Position numbers and translations under genes: made by a program. The notes beneath the pieces are model-generated. The model ran no database searches, had not been told where the DNA came from, and was given only the letters and a program-made list of their open reading frames with translations. From contig NZ_JALQCW010000075.1 in the NCBI RefSeq assembly GCF_023241715.1, forward strand, positions 62,001 to 126,000: DNA of 64,000 bases. The letters are read 5' to 3'. Numbering within the stretch: the stretch's first letter is position 1; every line of letters begins with the position of its first letter. Shown one piece after another: positions 45,068 to 53,649 of this stretch. The stretch is from Pseudomonas morbosilactucae. GTDB lineage: Bacteria > Pseudomonadota > Gammaproteobacteria > Pseudomonadales > Pseudomonadaceae.

Positions 45068-46021
45068 GTGGAATACCCGCTGAAAAAACAATCGCTCTGC
45101 GCCCTGCTCGGCGAAGACGTTTACTTTCCCCATGAAATCATGGGCCAGGCGTTCCGCGTTTCGGACTTCGAAGGCCTGACACTCAGCAGCTTCGTCACCA
45201 GCGACCAGGTCAACCTGGGGTACTGGGAAGCCGGTTCGGGCAGGCCCCTGGTCTTCATCCCGGGCTGGTCTGCAAACGGCGCGATGTATTTCCACGTCAT
45301 GCATATCCTGAGCAAGCATTACCACGTGTACGTGCTGGACGTTCGCAACCAGGGCCTCTCCGAAAGGACCGTGCTCGGCAACCGGATTTCACGCTATGCC
45401 ATGGATGTGAAAGAGTTTGCAGAGCACCTGGGCCTGACCGAGGCCGACTACTGCGGCTGGTCAATGGGCGCCTCCGTGATGTGGGCCTACATCGACCTGT
45501 TCGGCACACAAGGCATTCGGACGCTGAGTATCATCGACCAGGCCCCCTCGATCTATTGCCACGCCGACTGGACAGAACAGCAGCGACTGGAAGCAGGGGC
45601 TTTCACCACCTCGCCTGAACGCATGATCGCGTCCTACGTCAACATGACGCCCACCAACCAATTGATTTCGGGAAGCCGAGTGGTCGAGCGGGCCATGGCC
45701 CTGGACTCACCCTACTTTCACAACGTCATAAGCCTGGCGCAGGCGGTTGTGAGCGACGACATGGCGTTCACAGGGCTCGTACTTTTCGATCACGCCACCA
45801 ACGATTGGCGAGACGTCATTCAATTCAAGATTGATGTTCCAACGGCGATTTTCACAGGGGAATACAGCGACTGGCTGGACAGTCAGCGATGGATGAGCTC
45901 GGTCATCGATGACGCGGTGCTGCATGTGTACAGCAAAGCCGAACAAGGCGACCACTTTCTGGCATTCAAGAATCCGGAAAAATTCGCTGCCGATCTGCAA
46001 GCCTTCCTGGACACCCCTTGA
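45068..46021 (+). CDS. Alpha/beta hydrolase
   Basis: A 317-residue hydrolase. The oxyanion segment is FIPGWSANGAMYF, the nucleophile elbow is CGWSMGASVMWAY, and the catalytic histidine is near EQGDHFLAFKNPEKF. The N-terminal 40 residues precede the core fold. The start is uncertain: GTG 45068 gives the full frame but has no clear ribosome site. A strong terminator follows at 46115. Family members hydrolyse esters, C-C bonds or halides; the substrate is not evident. Confidence 0.8.
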   Translation: MEYPLKKQSLCALLGEDVYFPHEIMGQAFRVSDFEGLTLSSFVTSDQVNLGYWEAGSGRPLVFIPGWSANGAMYFHVMHILSKHYHVYVLDVRNQGLSERTVLGNRISRYAMDVKEFAEHLGLTEADYCGWSMGASVMWAYIDLFGTQGIRTLSIIDQAPSIYCHADWTEQQRLEAGAFTTSPERMIASYVNMTPTNQLISGSRVVERAMALDSPYFHNVISLAQAVVSDDMAFTGLVLFDHATNDWRDVIQFKIDVPTAIFTGEYSDWLDSQRWMSSVIDDAVLHVYSKAEQGDHFLAFKNPEKFAADLQAFLDTP

Positions 46022-46114
46022 CTCAAGCCCCACCCCCTCTCTCTACAAGCAGCGCGCTCGCCCGATAAGTCCGCGACAACGCCTTGTACGCCCAGAATGC
46101 GACGCTCCATTTGC

Positions 46115-46154
46115 CCGGCTGAAGGCTCCCCTTTGTCAGCCGGGATTTTTTTTG
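46115..46154 (+). terminator. Rho-independent terminator after the alpha/beta hydrolase
   Basis: A 9-base stem CCCGGCTGA/TCAGCCGGG with a 13-base loop is followed by A and then eight Ts. It starts 93 bases after the hydrolase stop. Confidence 0.85.
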
Positions 46155-46167
46155 CGCCACACCGCCT

Positions 46168-47067
46168 CTACCGCTCCCACTGGGGGTGGCTAAACCGCTC
46201 AGCCAGGAAATTGATCAGCGCCCGAACCTTGCTCGCCAAGTGCTTGCGACTGGGATAAACCACGTAGATGCCCAACTCGACGGATCGGTACTCAGGCAAG
46301 ACCTCCACCAAGGTGCCGTCCCGCAAGTCCTGCCCCACCATGAAGCTGGGTTGCAGGGCGATGCCGCCACCCGACAGGGCAATACTGCGGCAGGTATCGC
46401 CATTGTTGCAGCGCACGGTCGAGCGTGTGCGCACGCTTTCACTGCCGTCAGGGCCCTCGAACTGCCACTCATTGCCGCTGGCGAAGTGGGTGTAGGCAAT
46501 CACGCCGTGCTCGCTCAAGTCGGTCAGGACGCGCAGCGGAGGATGGCTGGCCAGGTACTCGGGCGAGGCGCACAGGCACATGCGCGTACCCGCCAGGCGG
46601 CGTCCCACCAGAGAAGAGTTTTCCATGCGCGCAATGCGCACCGCGGCATCAAAGCCCTCCTCCACCAGATCCACCAGGCGGTCGTTCAAACTGATGTCCA
46701 ATTCGACGTTGGGGTAGGCCCTCATGAAGTCGGCCCACAACGGCGCCAGATGCAGCACGCCAAAACTCACCGGCGCATTCACCCGCAGTACGCCGCTGGG
46801 CTCAGGCGCTGACGATGAAACGGCCTCTTCTGCCTGATCCATCAACGCCAGGACCTCCCGAGCCTGGTGATAAAACTGCCGTCCCTCCTCCGTCAATGAC
46901 AGGCTGCGCGTGGTGCGATGCAGCAGCCTCACCCCGAGCCGCTCTTCAAGGCTGCTCACATAACGCGAGATCGCTGCCTTGGACATCTCCAGAGGCTCGG
47001 CTGCCCCCACGAAGGTGCCCTTGTCGACCACCGTGCAGAAGACCTGCATCTCCAGCGCTCTGTCCAT
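46168..47067 (-). CDS. LysR-family transcriptional regulator
   Basis: A 299-residue LysR with MDRALEMQVFCTVVDKGTFV, MSKAAISRYVSSLEERLGVR and LLHRTTRSLSLTEEG. It is divergent from a four-gene operon (47177-49749) that resembles quinone-detoxification genes, with a 21-base inverted repeat between them. It probably senses an electrophile or aromatic and controls that operon. Confidence 0.88.
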   Translation of the reverse strand: MDRALEMQVFCTVVDKGTFVGAAEPLEMSKAAISRYVSSLEERLGVRLLHRTTRSLSLTEEGRQFYHQAREVLALMDQAEEAVSSSAPEPSGVLRVNAPVSFGVLHLAPLWADFMRAYPNVELDISLNDRLVDLVEEGFDAAVRIARMENSSLVGRRLAGTRMCLCASPEYLASHPPLRVLTDLSEHGVIAYTHFASGNEWQFEGPDGSESVRTRSTVRCNNGDTCRSIALSGGGIALQPSFMVGQDLRDGTLVEVLPEYRSVELGIYVVYPSRKHLASKVRALINFLAERFSHPQWER

Positions 47068-47099
47068 TATTATCTCGATTAGTGGAACTATTAATCATA

Positions 47100-47120
47100 T
47101 TTGAGCTTATTTATCTCAAA
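47100..47120. promoter_or_regulatory. Candidate LysR operator (TTTGAG-N9-CTCAAA)
   Basis: A perfect 6-base inverted repeat with a 9-base AT-rich spacer is centred in the 109-base gap between the LysR gene and the oxidoreductase gene. Confidence 0.45.
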
Positions 47121-47176
47121 TTCACAACCTATAAACTGAGCCCATCGAAACGCAAACCAACGCAAATGAGGTCGTT

Positions 47177-47804
47177 ATGAAAATCACCGTAATCGGTACC
47201 GGTAACATGGGCTCGGCGTTCGCCAAACAGTTGTCCAGTGCCGGGCACAGCGTTCGCATCACTGGCCGTGACATTGAAAAGGCCCACGTGCTGGCCGCCC
47301 AGTTTGCAAATGTCAGCGCCTTTCCGGCCGCTGAAGCCCTGGGTGACAGCGATGTCGTGGTCCTGGCCACGGCCTACACAGACGCCGCCGCAGCCCTGCA
47401 AAGCCTGGGTGACCTGACCGGCAAAGTGGTCATCGACATTACCAACCCACTGAGCGCCGACTACATGTCGCTGACCATCGGTCACGTGACCAGCGCCAGC
47501 GAGGAAATCGCCAAAGCCGTGCCTCAAGCCCACGTGGTCAAGGCATTCAATACCCTGTTCGCTCAAGTGCTCGCCGACGGCGACCTTCTCGGATGACCAG
47601 CGTGGCAGCGTGTTCGTCGCCAGTGACAGTGAGCGCGCCAAGCAGACCGCAACAGCCCTGGCACAGAGCCTGGGTTGGAACACGGTGAACGCCGGCGGCC
47701 TGATCAACGCCCGTTACCTGGAGCCGCTGGCAGGCCTGAACATCTACCTCGGCTATGGCGCCGGCCTGGGCACGTCCATCGCCCCTGCCTGGCTTAACAA
47801 GTAA
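47177..47804 (+). pseudogene. NADPH-dependent F420-reductase-like oxidoreductase, frameshifted
   Basis: Frame one (47177-47596, GAGG before the ATG) has the Rossmann motif VIGTGNMGSAFAKQL and continues to HVVKAFNTLFAQVLADGDLL, then stops. Shifting one base at about 47591 gives DDQRGSVFVASDSERAKQTA, GWNTVNAGGLINARYLEPLA and NIYLGYGAG, ending at 47804. Together these make one normal-length protein (about 208 residues) of the F420_oxidored family, which in pseudomonads is likely NADPH-linked. An extra G near 47591-47592 is the simplest cause. It is the first gene of the operon. Confidence 0.82.
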
Positions 47805-47824
47805 TCACTTCGGAGCGCTTCACC

Positions 47825-48667
47825 ATGAACACTTCGTTTCCCCTGCTGTTTGTGTCTCATGGTGCTCCAATGTTTGCCATCGAGCCCGGTCTGGCTGGTC
47901 AACGGCTGGCCGAGCTCGGTCGCGAACTGCCGCGACCCGACGCCATCGTCATCCTCTCGCCGCACTGGATGACCCGTGGTGAAGTCAACGTCACGGCGAG
48001 CACCGCCCCTGAAACCATTCACGATTTTGGTGGGTTTCCCGATGCGCTCTACCAGTTGAACTACCCGGCACCGGGTGCTCCAGCACTGGCCGCCCACATT
48101 GTGGACCTGCTGCAAAGCGCGGGCTGGAAGTCCCGGCTCGACCCCCATCGCGGCCTGGATCACGGCGCCTGGGTGCCCCTGCTGTACCTGGCGCCCGAGG
48201 CAGACATCCCGATCGTTCAGGTCTCGATGCCCGCCAGGCTCGACACACACCAAGCCTGGAAACTGGGACAAGCGCTCAAGCCCCTGCGGGACATGAATGT
48301 ACTGATCGTCGCGTCTGGCAGCCTGACCCATAACTTGTACGAGTTTCGGGGAGCGACCCGTGAGGGTGCCGGGTACGTGAAGGAGTTCGCGGCCTGGACC
48401 GCCCGGACCTTGCAGGCGGGCCATACCGATCAACTGCTGGATTACAAGGCGCACGCCCCCTCAGCCGAGCGAGCCCATCCAACCGATGAGCATTTCCTGC
48501 CGCTACTCATCGCCTTGGGCGCGGCCGGTGAAGACTATGAAACCCGAGTGCTGGAAGGCGGCGTGACCTACGGGGTGCTGGCGATGGACAGCTACCTGTT
48601 TTCCTCGAACAACCGTGATGGATCGAAATCCATTCAACTCAGTCAAGGCATTACCGACCATGCGTGA
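47825..48667 (+). CDS. DODA-type extradiol aromatic ring-opening dioxygenase
   Basis: A 280-residue LigB-superfamily enzyme of the YgiD/DODA type. Metal-site histidines are in LFVSHGAPMFAI, VILSPHWMTRG and GLDHGAWVPLLYLAPEADIP; AHPTDEHFLPLLIALGAA near the end is also typical. It would open a catechol-like or hydroquinone-like ring with O2. GGAG lies 9 bases before the ATG. Its end overlaps the esterase start by 8 bases, so the two are coupled. Confidence 0.88.
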   Translation: MNTSFPLLFVSHGAPMFAIEPGLAGQRLAELGRELPRPDAIVILSPHWMTRGEVNVTASTAPETIHDFGGFPDALYQLNYPAPGAPALAAHIVDLLQSAGWKSRLDPHRGLDHGAWVPLLYLAPEADIPIVQVSMPARLDTHQAWKLGQALKPLRDMNVLIVASGSLTHNLYEFRGATREGAGYVKEFAAWTARTLQAGHTDQLLDYKAHAPSAERAHPTDEHFLPLLIALGAAGEDYETRVLEGGVTYGVLAMDSYLFSSNNRDGSKSIQLSQGITDHA

Positions 48668-49331
48668 TACGACTTTTTCTGAAGCGGCCCGCGAGCCGCA
48701 ATCGGGCCTCTTTTTCCGCAAAGGCTGCAGCACCTCTGCCCCCAAGGGCCGCCTGCTGCTGCTACACGGCGTCGGCTCGAATGAAGCCAACCTCGGGGCC
48801 CTGGCCGAATCGCTGCCAGAGGAACTGGAAGTGATCCTGCTGCGTGCTCCGTTGCAGGTCGGCCCACAAGGTTTCGCCTGGTACCAGGTGAACTTCACCA
48901 GCAACGGCCCGTCGTTCAACAAGGAACAGGCAGAGTCCAGTCGGCAACTTTTGCAGAACTTCATCAAGGCACTGCCTGAGCTTCCGACTGTCATCGCCGG
49001 CTTCAGCCAGGGCGGCATCATGAGCGCGAGCCTGGCCCTCACCGAGCCTGAACTGGTCGCCGGCTTTGCCATTCTTAGCGGCCGCATGCTGCGCGAGATT
49101 GCCCCGAAAATCGCCTCAACCGAGCGCCTTGAATCGCTTCAAGCCTTCATCGCCCATGGGCACCAGGACGGCGTCCTGCCTGTGGATTGGGCGAAAGAAG
49201 CCGACGCCTGGCTGGACCGAATCGGCGTGGCCCACGAAACCCATTTCTACAACATGGCCCACGAGATTATTGGTGAAGAACTGACCGACCTTTCTCAATG
49301 GCTGACCCAAACGCTGTCTCTAACCCCATAA
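48660..49331 (+). CDS. Phospholipase/carboxylesterase-type alpha/beta hydrolase (MhqD-like)
   Basis: A 223-residue hydrolase with LLLLHGVGSNEANLG near the oxyanion site, the nucleophile motif AGFSQGGIMSASLAL, an acidic residue in FIAHGHQDGVLPVDWA and the final histidine in NMAHEIIGEEL. It resembles the short carboxylesterase family that includes Bacillus MhqD. ATG 48660 overlaps the dioxygenase stop. It lies 16 bases before a DoxX gene. A role in processing quinone adducts is inferred from the gene set only. Confidence 0.85.
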   Translation: MRDTTFSEAAREPQSGLFFRKGCSTSAPKGRLLLLHGVGSNEANLGALAESLPEELEVILLRAPLQVGPQGFAWYQVNFTSNGPSFNKEQAESSRQLLQNFIKALPELPTVIAGFSQGGIMSASLALTEPELVAGFAILSGRMLREIAPKIASTERLESLQAFIAHGHQDGVLPVDWAKEADAWLDRIGVAHETHFYNMAHEIIGEELTDLSQWLTQTLSLTP

Positions 49332-49347
49332 ACAAAGGAACCCCACC

Positions 49348-49749
49348 ATGATTGACGCTCGTACCGCTCCCTACGCTGCTTTTGTGATGCGCCTGGCACT
49401 GGGCATCATGTTCATTGCCCACGGCCTGACCAAGGTATTCGTATTCACCCCGGCAGGCACGGCAGGCTTTTTTGAATCCATCGGCTTTCCTGGCTTCCTG
49501 GCCTACCCGGTCATGGCCTTTGAGGTCATCGGCGGCTTGATGCTGGTGCTGGGCATCTATGCACGTTGGGTCGCCGCGCTGGCCGTGGTTCAGCTGTTCG
49601 TCGCCGCGACCGTCCACTTCGGCAATGGCTGGAGCTTCACCAACGCCAATGGCGGCTGGGAATACCCTATCTACCTGTCCGTAACAGCACTGGTCGTAGC
49701 CTTGCTGGGTGACGGTGCCTTTGCGGCAAAGTCGTCCAGCAAAGCGTAA
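49348..49749 (+). CDS. DoxX family membrane protein
   Basis: A 133-residue protein with four membrane segments. Family segments are MRLALGIMFIAHGLTKVF, GIYARWVAALAVVQLFVA and HFGNGWSFTNANGGWEYP. AAAGGAA precedes the ATG. DoxX proteins are found with quinone-linked oxidoreductases and thiol-stress genes. It closes the LysR-controlled operon. Confidence 0.88.
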   Translation: MIDARTAPYAAFVMRLALGIMFIAHGLTKVFVFTPAGTAGFFESIGFPGFLAYPVMAFEVIGGLMLVLGIYARWVAALAVVQLFVAATVHFGNGWSFTNANGGWEYPIYLSVTALVVALLGDGAFAAKSSSKA

Positions 49750-50313
49750 GTCACTGCCGCCACAAACACGGCCGACGCCTGGGGAACACCCGTGCATCGG
49801 CCGTTGCATTGGTCGACGGGTACAAAACAGGCAACAGCCATTTTCTGAAGCGAAACGAAACAAGGATTCAACACCTCAACACGGCCCTTAAAGACGTCCT
49901 GGAAAACCAGACGCTCAAGGGCTGATCGCGGCATCGGCTCACAGCCCTTTTGCCATCGCCGGCCGATTAGAAACAAATCGACCGGAGTCCTCAAACAAAA
50001 CGGGCGTGTTTGTTTGCCGAGTGTGCGCCTAAGCTTGATGCGCTTTGGGCGGCGCTTGGGCAGGGAACAGAGTGCGAGCCCGTGTTGCAGCCAATCGCGG
50101 CCCAAGCGGTGCAGCGAATGGCTTGATGGCGGCGTTCTTGACAGCCATTTCAGGGAAGAACTCTCGAATTCAATAGACACGCTCGAGGCATGGCGCTCAT
50201 TGATCGATGACGGGGTTTGTGGGTGCGTACAGCCCTTGAGCCTCCCCTTCAAACCATCTCGATTCACGCGTCCGCCTCGGTCAAGCAAGCATCCTCACCT
50301 GGAGAAAGACCTT
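49750..50313. other. Intergenic interval between DoxX gene and frmA
   Basis: About 560 bases with no convincing gene. It holds a terminator-like hairpin at 49917-49951 and, near its right end, the ribosome site of frmA (GGAGAAAG). No FrmR-type regulator gene is present. Confidence 0.5.
49917..49951 (+). terminator. Candidate terminator downstream of the DoxX operon
   Basis: An 8-base stem AAGGGCTG/CAGCCCTT with a 17-base loop ends in TTTT. It lies about 170 bases after the DoxX stop. The loop is long, so this is moderate evidence. Confidence 0.5.
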
Positions 50314-51423
50314 ATGAAATCTCGTGCTGCCGTTGCCTTTGAAGCCGGCAAACCACTTCAAATCGTCGAGATCGATGTGGCGCCACCCCGCGCTGGCGAA
50401 GTGCTGATCAAAATCACTGACACCGGCGTCTGCCATACCGACGCCTTCACATTGTCCGGTGATGACCCCGAGGGCCTGTTCCCGGTGGTGTTGGGCCACG
50501 AAGGTGCCGGCGTGGTGGTTGAAGTCGGTGAAGGCGTGACCAGCCTGAAACCGGGTGACCACGTCATTCCCCTCTACACCGCCGAATGCGGTGAATGCGT
50601 GTTTTGCAAATCCGGCAAGACCAACCTATGCGTCGCGGTGCGTGAGACGCAGGGCAAGGGCGTGATGCCGGATGGCACCACTCGTTTCTCCTACAACGGC
50701 CAGCCTCTGTACCACTACATGGGCTGCTCCACGTTCAGCGAGTACACGGTTGTCGCTGAAGTCTCGGTCGCGAAAATCAACCCTCAAGCCAACCATGAGC
50801 ACGTGTGCCTGCTCGGCTGCGGCGTAACCACAGGGATTGGCGCAGTGCATAACACCGCCAAGGTGCAACCCGGGGACACCGTCGCAGTGTTCGGGCTGGG
50901 TGGTATCGGCCTGGCGGTGATTCAGGGTGCGCGCCAGGCCAAGGCCGGACGCATCATTGCCGTGGACACCAACCCAGGCAAATTTGAACTGGCCAAGTCG
51001 TTTGGCGCCACGGATTGCATCAACCCAAAAGACCACGAAAAGCCGATTCAGCAGGTCATCATCGAGGCCACCGGTTGGGGCGTTGACCATTCGTTCGAGT
51101 GCATCGGCAACGTGCACGTCATGCGCGCCGCACTGGAAAGCGCCCACCGTGGCTGGGGCCAGTCGATCGTCATCGGCGTCGCCGGCGCGGGCCAGGAAAT
51201 CTCCACCCGCCCCTTCCAACTGGTGACCGGCCGCACCTGGAAAGGCTCTGCCTTCGGCGGCGTCAAAGGCCGCACCCAACTGCCAAAAATGGTGGAGGAC
51301 GCGATGCAGGGCGAGATTGAACTGGCGCCGTTTGTGACACACACCATGCCATTGGAACGCATCAATGAAGCGTTCGACCTGATGCATGAAGGCAAGTCGA
51401 TCCGTACTGTCATCAAGTACTGA
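50314..51423 (+). CDS. frmA: S-(hydroxymethyl)glutathione dehydrogenase (class III alcohol dehydrogenase)
   Basis: A 369-residue zinc enzyme that oxidises S-hydroxymethylglutathione to S-formylglutathione with NAD. Catalytic zinc ligands are in TDTGVCHTDAF and LGHEGAG, structural zinc cysteines in CGECVFCKSGKTNLC, and the coenzyme motif is VFGLGGIGLAVIQGA. Class III segments include FECIGNVHVMRAALE and GSAFGGVKGRTQLPKMV. ATG 50314 (TGGAGAAAG upstream) gives the normal length; the longer frame to 50014 is spurious. It acts in the cytoplasm with the adjacent Gfa-like protein. Confidence 0.95.
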   Translation: MKSRAAVAFEAGKPLQIVEIDVAPPRAGEVLIKITDTGVCHTDAFTLSGDDPEGLFPVVLGHEGAGVVVEVGEGVTSLKPGDHVIPLYTAECGECVFCKSGKTNLCVAVRETQGKGVMPDGTTRFSYNGQPLYHYMGCSTFSEYTVVAEVSVAKINPQANHEHVCLLGCGVTTGIGAVHNTAKVQPGDTVAVFGLGGIGLAVIQGARQAKAGRIIAVDTNPGKFELAKSFGATDCINPKDHEKPIQQVIIEATGWGVDHSFECIGNVHVMRAALESAHRGWGQSIVIGVAGAGQEISTRPFQLVTGRTWKGSAFGGVKGRTQLPKMVEDAMQGEIELAPFVTHTMPLERINEAFDLMHEGKSIRTVIKY

Positions 51424-51489
51424 AGTGTGGGCCAGGGGCCCACGGCACCTGGCGTCCCCCCTGGTTCCCTAACGATCTGGAGATTCACA

Positions 51490-52068
51490 GTGAGCGACAT
51501 AACACTTCATCCAACACTGGATAACGGTCTATCCCCTGCTGCCTCGAACTTTACCGGCGGAACACTGCAGTGCCTGTGCACAGCCAATAAGGTCGAGGTC
51601 AAGGTTGACGCCCAGACGCTGCACAACCACGCCTGTGGCTGTAGCAAATGCTGGAAACCGGCAGGTGCGACATTCGCAGTGATCGCGGTCGTCCCACGGG
51701 AAAAAGTCAGCGTCACCGCACACGCGGAAAAACTCGCCATTGTGGACAAGAACGCGGTCATTCAGCGCCATGCTTGCACCGAGTGCCATGCACATTTGTA
51801 CGGGCGTATCGAAAACAAGGATCACGCGTTCTACGGTCTGGACTTTGTGCACACTGAACTCTCACCCCAGGCCGGATGGTCGGCTCCCGGGTTCGCGGCA
51901 TTTGTGTCTTCGATTATCGAAACGGGGACGCCGCCCGAAGAGATGCAAAAGATCCGCACACGCTTGCGCTCGATCGGCCTGGAACCTTATGACTGCCTGT
52001 CACCGGACTTGATGGATGTGCTGGCGACTCAGGTCGCAACGCTAAACGGCATTGCCCGATCGAAATAA
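51490..52068 (+). CDS. gfa: S-(hydroxymethyl)glutathione synthase (Gfa)
   Basis: A 192-residue zinc protein that speeds the joining of formaldehyde and glutathione. Cysteine motifs are GGTLQCLC, NHACGCSKCWKP and HACTECHAHLYGR; the end ETGTPPEEMQKIRTRLRS is typical of Gfa. The start is GTG 51490 with GGAG 8 bases upstream, 66 bases after frmA; the track upstream to 51427 is not needed. The pair provides formaldehyde detoxification, useful where aromatic demethylation releases formaldehyde. Confidence 0.92.
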   Translation: MSDITLHPTLDNGLSPAASNFTGGTLQCLCTANKVEVKVDAQTLHNHACGCSKCWKPAGATFAVIAVVPREKVSVTAHAEKLAIVDKNAVIQRHACTECHAHLYGRIENKDHAFYGLDFVHTELSPQAGWSAPGFAAFVSSIIETGTPPEEMQKIRTRLRSIGLEPYDCLSPDLMDVLATQVATLNGIARSK

Positions 52069-52215
52069 CCCTTGAGAACCCGACGTTTCGGCAAACTTGC
52101 CGATTACGCCGGGCTCAGCACCGGGCATACACCACCGCCGCAGGTGCTGAGGCGCTGATCTAACTGCCCCGAAAACACTCGGGGTTGACCCAGCGCTGTG
52201 CCGGGCACTGCGGCC

Positions 52216-52851
52216 TCAGGAAGAAAAAACTTCGGGCCGCTGTGCCGTTGCCTTCTTGTGCCTGAAGGTCTGCTGCCAATCAAGCTGCGCCTGGACTTTA
52301 GCCACGGCCTCCAGGACTTTCTGCGCCCACAGTTCATCTTGCGGATTCACCACAACCACGCGGAAACCGTGGTCATGACCTTCAATCTGCACGCCTTCGG
52401 AATCATCGACATGCAAGTCGATGTCGAAGGCTGGGGGAAATTTCGAGGGGGCGTTCGACAGCCCACGGGCGGTCAAGGCCTGGTTGTGCCGAACACTGTT
52501 GACCACACCGTCGACGTGGATGCCGTAGAGCATCAGCCAACGCCGGATGTAGGACGGCGTGCGACCGGACGAGGTGTAGACCCAGATACTGCAGCCCTGG
52601 CGACGTAGCTCGCGGGTCAGGGAGCGTGTTCCGATGCGCAATGGCTCTCCCAGCCAACGATGAATCCAGGCCGGCAGCCTGCTGGGCTCCACTGCGCAGT
52701 GGTCGAGTTGGCAGGCCAGCGTGTCATCGATATCGAAGGAAATCCGTATGCGCGGGCGCCTGAAGGCGAGCATCGGGAGAGCGCATTGCATGACTTGCCA
52801 GATTCGACTACCGGCAACCCGGCATTTTTCAAGCGTTGGAAACCCGCTCAT
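52216..52851 (-). CDS. HAD-superfamily hydrolase
   Basis: A 211-residue putative phosphatase. Motif I is SFDIDDTLAC (nucleophile Asp), motif II is SIWVYTSSGR, and an acidic motif IV-like segment is DLHVDDSEGVQIE. No clear cap domain is visible, so the substrate may be large. The ATG at 52851 overlaps the stop of the Fic-like gene (TGATG) and has GGAGG 6 bases upstream, which implies tight co-expression. It lies downstream of pstSCAB on the same strand, so it may be phosphate-regulated. Substrate unknown. Confidence 0.75.
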   Translation of the reverse strand: MSGFPTLEKCRVAGSRIWQVMQCALPMLAFRRPRIRISFDIDDTLACQLDHCAVEPSRLPAWIHRWLGEPLRIGTRSLTRELRRQGCSIWVYTSSGRTPSYIRRWLMLYGIHVDGVVNSVRHNQALTARGLSNAPSKFPPAFDIDLHVDDSEGVQIEGHDHGFRVVVVNPQDELWAQKVLEAVAKVQAQLDWQQTFRHKKATAQRPEVFSS

Positions 52852-53549
52852 CAATGACCTCCCTTGTAGAGAGGCAAGGGCTGGTCTTGGAGAAAAAACT
52901 TCATGGGATCGGGGGCCTGTTCTTCCAGAAAAGCGGCATATTTTTTCTTGATTTTGGGAAATTCGTACAACGCCTTGACGCCATGCTTGGCTGAATTGCG
53001 GATGACGGATGATGGGTTGAAGTAGCCCTCGGCGTTCTCCAGCGTCAGTACAAACGGAGGCAAACCGGCGCGCATCAGCAAATAGCTGACGATCAGCGAG
53101 CCACTGCGGTTGTTGCCTTCAATGAACAATTGCGGCTTGCTGAGAATCCGTACATAGACGCCCGCCGCACGCTTCCAGACCGACTCGCTGCGGTAGGCGC
53201 AGTACCAATTGAACAAGTCCTTGATGCCGCCTTCAACGTTGTTGAAGAAGTGTTCCTCGGTCGCCTTCAGGTGCTGGGCATACTCCAGTCGGCGCGCCGG
53301 GTCGCGACCGCAGAGCACGGTGGCATTGATCTCCAGCATCAGGTTCAGTTGCTGAAGATTAAACAGGTCGACACCCCGGGCGACATACTCGTCAATCAGC
53401 GCATAGCCTTCAACCACATTGCTCAGCACTTCATCAGTCAAGGGATCTCGCGGCTCGGTAAAGTCCCGGCTGAGGGCGGCAAAGCGCCTCTGCACTTCAC
53501 GCAGTGCACGTTCAATCGCTGGCAGATCAAGACGACGCGTTGCAGACAT
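52851..53549 (-). CDS. Fic-like protein with altered catalytic motif
   Basis: A 232-residue, mostly helical protein. The segment PQLFIEGNNRSGSLIVSYLL aligns with the Fic motif HPFx(D/E)GNGRxxR, but His is Gln, Pro is Leu, the second Gly is Asn and the last Arg is Ser. The anion-binding GN and the first Arg remain. AMP transfer by the standard mechanism is therefore doubtful. ATG 53549 has AGGA 6 bases upstream. It follows pstB at 100 bases and is coupled to the HAD gene. It could be a non-catalytic binder, a Fic with another chemistry, or a distant fold relative. No inhibitory helix motif was found. Confidence 0.6.
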   Translation of the reverse strand: MSATRRLDLPAIERALREVQRRFAALSRDFTEPRDPLTDEVLSNVVEGYALIDEYVARGVDLFNLQQLNLMLEINATVLCGRDPARRLEYAQHLKATEEHFFNNVEGGIKDLFNWYCAYRSESVWKRAAGVYVRILSKPQLFIEGNNRSGSLIVSYLLMRAGLPPFVLTLENAEGYFNPSSVIRNSAKHGVKALYEFPKIKKKYAAFLEEQAPDPMKFFLQDQPLPLYKGGH

Positions 53550-53649
53550 TGGCATTCCTGGGAAACGGCAGATAAGAAGGTAAATAGCCGGATGCCCGCC
53601 CAAGCCCAAGGGCCTCTGGGGGCATCCGGCCTTGACCGGAGGTTGTGGC

